64,000 nucleotides of DNA from Bog-793 sp963761425 (lineage in GTDB: Bacteria > Actinomycetota > Acidimicrobiia > Acidimicrobiales > Bog-793), in NCBI GenBank assembly GCA_963761425.1, contig CAVXGQ010000005.1, positions 310,001-374,000 of the forward strand, read 5' to 3'. Every line of letters begins with the position of its first letter. The first letter of the stretch is position 1. This document shows positions 61,118-64,000 of this stretch, in pieces. Both the position numbers and the translations under genes were made by a program. The notes beneath the pieces were generated by a model. The model searched no databases and was not told the origin of the DNA. It saw only the letters and a list, made by a program, of their open reading frames with translations.

Positions 61118-63809
61118 GCGGGCTCACCGGTCCATCGGAGTCGGCGAGCTCTACCTCGACCTCAAGTTGGCCTTCAGACGGCGAGAATTCGAGGTTGTCG
61201 ATCCCGCCGGCGGCGACGAGATCGTCGGCTGCCAGCCGAATGAGGTCGATCGTGGCCGCCGGTGCGGACACCGCGACCCGGGCGGCGCGCGCCCGCATCG
61301 ATCGCTTGGCGGCGCTCTTCGCCCGCCGGATTGCTCCGAGGACGGTGCCAACGTCGTCGAGCAGGCGGTCGTCGGCCCTGGCGGCTGCCGGAGCGAGATC
61401 GGCGAGGGTCGGCCACGGGGAAGCATGGAGCGAACCTTCGTGGCTCCACGACCAGGCCTCTTCGGTGGCAAAGGGCAGGAACGGCGCGAACAGGCGCAGC
61501 TGGACCTCGAGGGCGAGGGACAGGGCTTGACGCGCGGAACGGGCTCCCTCTCCGTGCCCGTAGGCGCGACCTTTCACCAGTTCCAGGTAGTCATCGCAGA
61601 ACGTCCAGAAGAACTGCTCGATGTGTTCCAGCGCCCGGGCGTGCTCGTAGTTGTTCAGGGAGTCGGACGCCTCGACCACCACCGCCGCGAGCCGACCCAG
61701 CATCGCGAGGTCGAGCGGATGGCTCGCCGGCGCCGGCGGTCTCCCCTCCGGGGCGCTGGGGTCGTCGGCCAGCCTCTGCAGGATGAACCGGCTGGCGTTG
61801 AGGATCTTGATCGCCAGTCGCCTCCCAATCCGCATCTGCTGGGCGTCGAAGATGGTGTCGACGCCCAGACGGGCAGACGCTGCCCAGTATCGAACCGCGT
61901 CGGTCCCGTGGGCGTCGAGGGAATCGCTCGGCACGATGGCGTTGCCCTTGGACTTCGAGATCTTCTTGTGGTCGGGGTCGAGAATCCAGCCGGAGATCGC
62001 GACGTGGTGCCAGGGCACACAGTGGTGTTCCAGCTCGGACCGCACGACGGACGAGAAGAGCCAGGTTCTGATGATCTCGTGGGCCTGGGGGCGCAGGTCC
62101 ATCGGGAAAACGCGGGCGAAGAGCTCGGGCCGGTCGACCCAGTGCCCGGCGATGTGGGGGCTGAGCGAGGAGGTGGCCCAGGTGTCCATGACGTCCGGAT
62201 CGGCGACGAATCCTCCCGGCTGGCCGCGTTGGTCGGGGCGATAGCCCTCGGGGACGGTGGTCGAGGGGTCGAGGGGGAGCTGGCTCTCGTCGGCGAGGAT
62301 CGGGTGGTCGTCGTCGACCGACCCATCGGCGCCGACCGCGTACCACACCGGAAACGGCACGCCGAAGTAGCGCTGTCGCGAGATGTTCCAGTCCCCGGTC
62401 AGCCCTTCGACCCAAGCCTCGTAGCGGGCCCGCATGAACTCGGGATGCCAGGCGATGCGGCGTCCCGCCTCGAGGAGGGCCTCCCGGCGTTCCAAGGTGC
62501 GGACATACCACTGGCGAGACGAAACGATCTCGAGCGGTCGTTCGCCTTTCTCGTAGAAGTTGACGAAGTGCTGGATGGCGCGGGGCTCGCCGACCAGGTC
62601 GCCGGAGGCCCGGAGAAGCTCGACGATCTTGTGCTGCGCTTTACGGACCGAGAGTCCTTCGAGCTCGGCGAAGGCGGCCGTGGCGCGGTCGGTATCTCGG
62701 GACTCCCAGCCGGCGGCGCCAAAGGGGGCGTGGCCGATGCGTCCGTCCCGTAAGACGATGGTGCGAGTGGCCAGACCGAGGTCGCGCCACCAGGTGACGT
62801 CGGTGAGGTCACCGAAGGTGCAGACCATGGCGATTCCCGACCCCTTGTCGGGGTCGGCGAGCGGATGGGCGTGGATCGGCACCTCCACCCCGAAGAGCGG
62901 CGTCAGCGCGGTAGTACCGTACAGCGCCCGGTAGCGGGGGTCGTCGGGATGGGCGACGAGGGCTACGCAGGCGGGGATGAGTTCGGGCCGGGTCGTCTCG
63001 ATCTCGATCGGCTCGCCGGTAGCCGACGAGACGAAGCGAACCCGGTGGAAGCTGGCCCCGATCTCCCGGTCCTCGAGTTCGGCCTGCGCGACCGCCGTCT
63101 GGAAGTCGACGTCCCACAGGGTGGGGGCCTCCTGGCGGTAGGCATGGCCGTTCTGCACCATCCGCAGGAAGGCCCGCTGAGAGGTGCGCTGGGCGAGTGA
63201 CCCGATGGTCGTGTACTGGGTCGTCCAATCGACCGACAGTCCGAGCCGGCGGAACAGCGCCTCGAAAGCCTGTTCGTCTTGGGCGGTGAGGGTGTGGCAG
63301 AGCTCGACGAAGTTGGGCCGGGAAATGGCTTGGGGGTGCTTCGGCGGGCTCGGCGGGGCTGAAAACCCCGGGTCGTAGGGGATGGAGGGATCGCATCGGA
63401 CTCCGTAGTGGTTCTGCACCCGGCGCTCGGTCGGCAGGCCGTTGTCGTCCCACCCGATCGGGTAGAAGACGGCCTTGCCGCACATTCGCTGGAATCTCGC
63501 CACGATGTCCGTCTGGGTGTAGGAGAAGATGTGGCCGACGTGGAGCGCTCCCGACACGGTTGGCGGCGGTGTGTCGATCGAGTAGACGCCGTCTCGGGCG
63601 GTCGAGTCTCCAAACCGATAGGTCCCCCACGCCTCCCACTGTCGGGCCCAGCGTTCCTCGAGCCCTTCGAGCGTCGGGTGATCGGGTACCCGTAGGGAAC
63701 GTCCGACCGGGTTCCCGGCGATGTCGGGTGATCCCGGGTCCGAGATCGACTGGTTCGAGGCCTCTGAGCCGAAGGCGCGTGCCGTGGTGGGCTCGTCTTC
63801 GACTTGCAT
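61107..63809 (-). CDS. valS: Valyl-tRNA synthetase
   Basis: A 900-residue class I aminoacyl-tRNA synthetase. The HIGH-type motif is VSGALHVGHIFSYTQTD and the KMSKS-type motif is KKISKSKGNAIV. DWNISRQRYFGVPFPVWYA and GWDDNGLPTERRVQNHYGV are typical of actinobacterial ValS. The C-terminal region lacks the long coiled coil of E. coli ValS. ATG 63809 fits a leaderless start with TACGGT 9 bases upstream. It is divergent from the Cys ligase gene, with only 20 bases between starts. Confidence 0.95.
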   Translation of the reverse strand: MQVEDEPTTARAFGSEASNQSISDPGSPDIAGNPVGRSLRVPDHPTLEGLEERWARQWEAWGTYRFGDSTARDGVYSIDTPPPTVSGALHVGHIFSYTQTDIVARFQRMCGKAVFYPIGWDDNGLPTERRVQNHYGVRCDPSIPYDPGFSAPPSPPKHPQAISRPNFVELCHTLTAQDEQAFEALFRRLGLSVDWTTQYTTIGSLAQRTSQRAFLRMVQNGHAYRQEAPTLWDVDFQTAVAQAELEDREIGASFHRVRFVSSATGEPIEIETTRPELIPACVALVAHPDDPRYRALYGTTALTPLFGVEVPIHAHPLADPDKGSGIAMVCTFGDLTDVTWWRDLGLATRTIVLRDGRIGHAPFGAAGWESRDTDRATAAFAELEGLSVRKAQHKIVELLRASGDLVGEPRAIQHFVNFYEKGERPLEIVSSRQWYVRTLERREALLEAGRRIAWHPEFMRARYEAWVEGLTGDWNISRQRYFGVPFPVWYAVGADGSVDDDHPILADESQLPLDPSTTVPEGYRPDQRGQPGGFVADPDVMDTWATSSLSPHIAGHWVDRPELFARVFPMDLRPQAHEIIRTWLFSSVVRSELEHHCVPWHHVAISGWILDPDHKKISKSKGNAIVPSDSLDAHGTDAVRYWAASARLGVDTIFDAQQMRIGRRLAIKILNASRFILQRLADDPSAPEGRPPAPASHPLDLAMLGRLAAVVVEASDSLNNYEHARALEHIEQFFWTFCDDYLELVKGRAYGHGEGARSARQALSLALEVQLRLFAPFLPFATEEAWSWSHEGSLHASPWPTLADLAPAAARADDRLLDDVGTVLGAIRRAKSAAKRSMRARAARVAVSAPAATIDLIRLAADDLVAAGGIDNLEFSPSEGQLEVEVELADSDGPVSPPSG

Positions 63810-63817
63810 CGGACTAG

Positions 63818-63824
63818 TACCGTA
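63818..63824. promoter_or_regulatory. Shared -10 core of divergent leaderless promoters
   Basis: TACCGTA reads as TACCGT on the plus strand, 6 bases before GTG 63830, and as TACGGT on the minus strand, 9 bases before the valS ATG. Both match the actinobacterial TANNNT -10 box at leaderless spacing. Thus one 7-bp core may serve two divergent genes. Confidence 0.5.
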
Positions 63825-63829
63825 GTCGT

Positions 63830-64000
63830 GTGCTCAGGTTGCGCGACACGGTGACCGGTCGCGTCTCCGAATTGACACCACGGGACGCCGGTGTCGTCGG
63901 CCTTTACGTGTGCGGCCCGACGGTCTACGGCGCTCCCCATGTCGGACACGGTCGCTTCGCGCTGGTCTTCGACGTGCTGCGGCGCTATCTCGAATTCGAG
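63830..64000 (+). CDS. cysS: Cysteinyl-tRNA synthetase-type enzyme, N-terminus only
   Basis: The first 57 codons of a gene cut by the right edge. The peptide begins VLRLRDTVTGRVSELTPRDA and contains GLYVCGPTVYGAPHVGHGR, the Cys-containing zinc site plus HIGH-type motif of CysS. ALVFDVLRRYLEFE follows as in the family. The mycothiol ligase MshC shares this N-terminus but usually has YVCGiTPYD-like sequence, so CysS is favoured. GTG 63830 is probably leaderless. Confidence 0.85.
   Translation, partial: MLRLRDTVTGRVSELTPRDAGVVGLYVCGPTVYGAPHVGHGRFALVFDVLRRYLEFE

Overview
The window is GC-rich (apart from a few AT-richer intergenic patches) and reads as the chromosome of an actinobacterium. GTG/TTG starts are common, stops and starts often overlap (ATGA), and GTG/ATG starts sit 6-9 bases behind TANNNT boxes as in leaderless actinobacterial genes. 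Family content (CoxLMS-type hydroxylase, IS110, a Tn554-like recombinase pair, ArdC-like proteins) fits Actinobacteria, perhaps an Acidimicrobiia-like lineage. The lineage is inference; no rRNA gene or tRNA was seen.

Positions 1-11.7 kb hold a nitrogen-compound catabolic module. It has a hydantoinase/dihydroorotase-type amidohydrolase (cut by the left edge), an AtzB/8-oxoguanine-deaminase-like amidohydrolase, an NCS1 nucleobase/hydantoin permease, two fold-type-II PLP enzymes, an SsnA-like amidohydrolase, an LLM-class flavin oxidoreductase, two carbamoyltransferase-family proteins and a carbamate kinase. The layout recalls the E. coli ygeW-ygeX-hyuA-yqeA-ssnA purine cluster: ring opening, ureido group to carbamoyl phosphate, then ATP. 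The molybdenum hydroxylase expected of such a pathway (XdhC, CoxL/XdhA, CoxM/XdhB, CoxS subunits, with MoaE alongside) lies at 21.4-27.1 kb. A third, unusual carbamoyltransferase stands alone at 51.1 kb.

Positions 12.3-18.6 kb form a corrinoid methyltransferase module: two UroD-family methyltransferases, an ASKHA ferredoxin reactivator (RACE), a B12-binding protein and an MtaB-like methanol methyltransferase. An IS630 remnant separates it from the first module. Positions 18.9-21 kb encode a secreted protein with 14 repeats.

Positions 27-46 kb are accessory: PASTA/DUF4232 secreted proteins, an ars operon, an intact IS3 element, a lipoprotein, BNR and kelch-like secreted proteins, a giant secreted protein with six near-identical 252-bp repeats, a frameshifted tyrosine recombinase next to one of two 70-bp direct repeats, an IS110 element with a possible bridge-RNA leader, an IS110 end remnant, and a PadR-PASTA pair. 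Positions 46.3-50.5 kb carry a cyclase/ATPase/TPR regulator and a universal stress protein.

The most striking structure is at 53.1-59.4 kb. An ArdC-like metallopeptidase gene is split in frame by a 5.3-kb element bounded by short inverted repeats. The element carries two tyrosine recombinases, an ERCC4-type nuclease and its own complete ArdC-like gene, so it breaks an ArdC-like gene while supplying a paralogue. The window ends in housekeeping genes: a zincin-like protein, an AlkA-like glycosylase, valS, and the start of cysS (or mshC), the last two diverging from one shared 7-bp promoter core.
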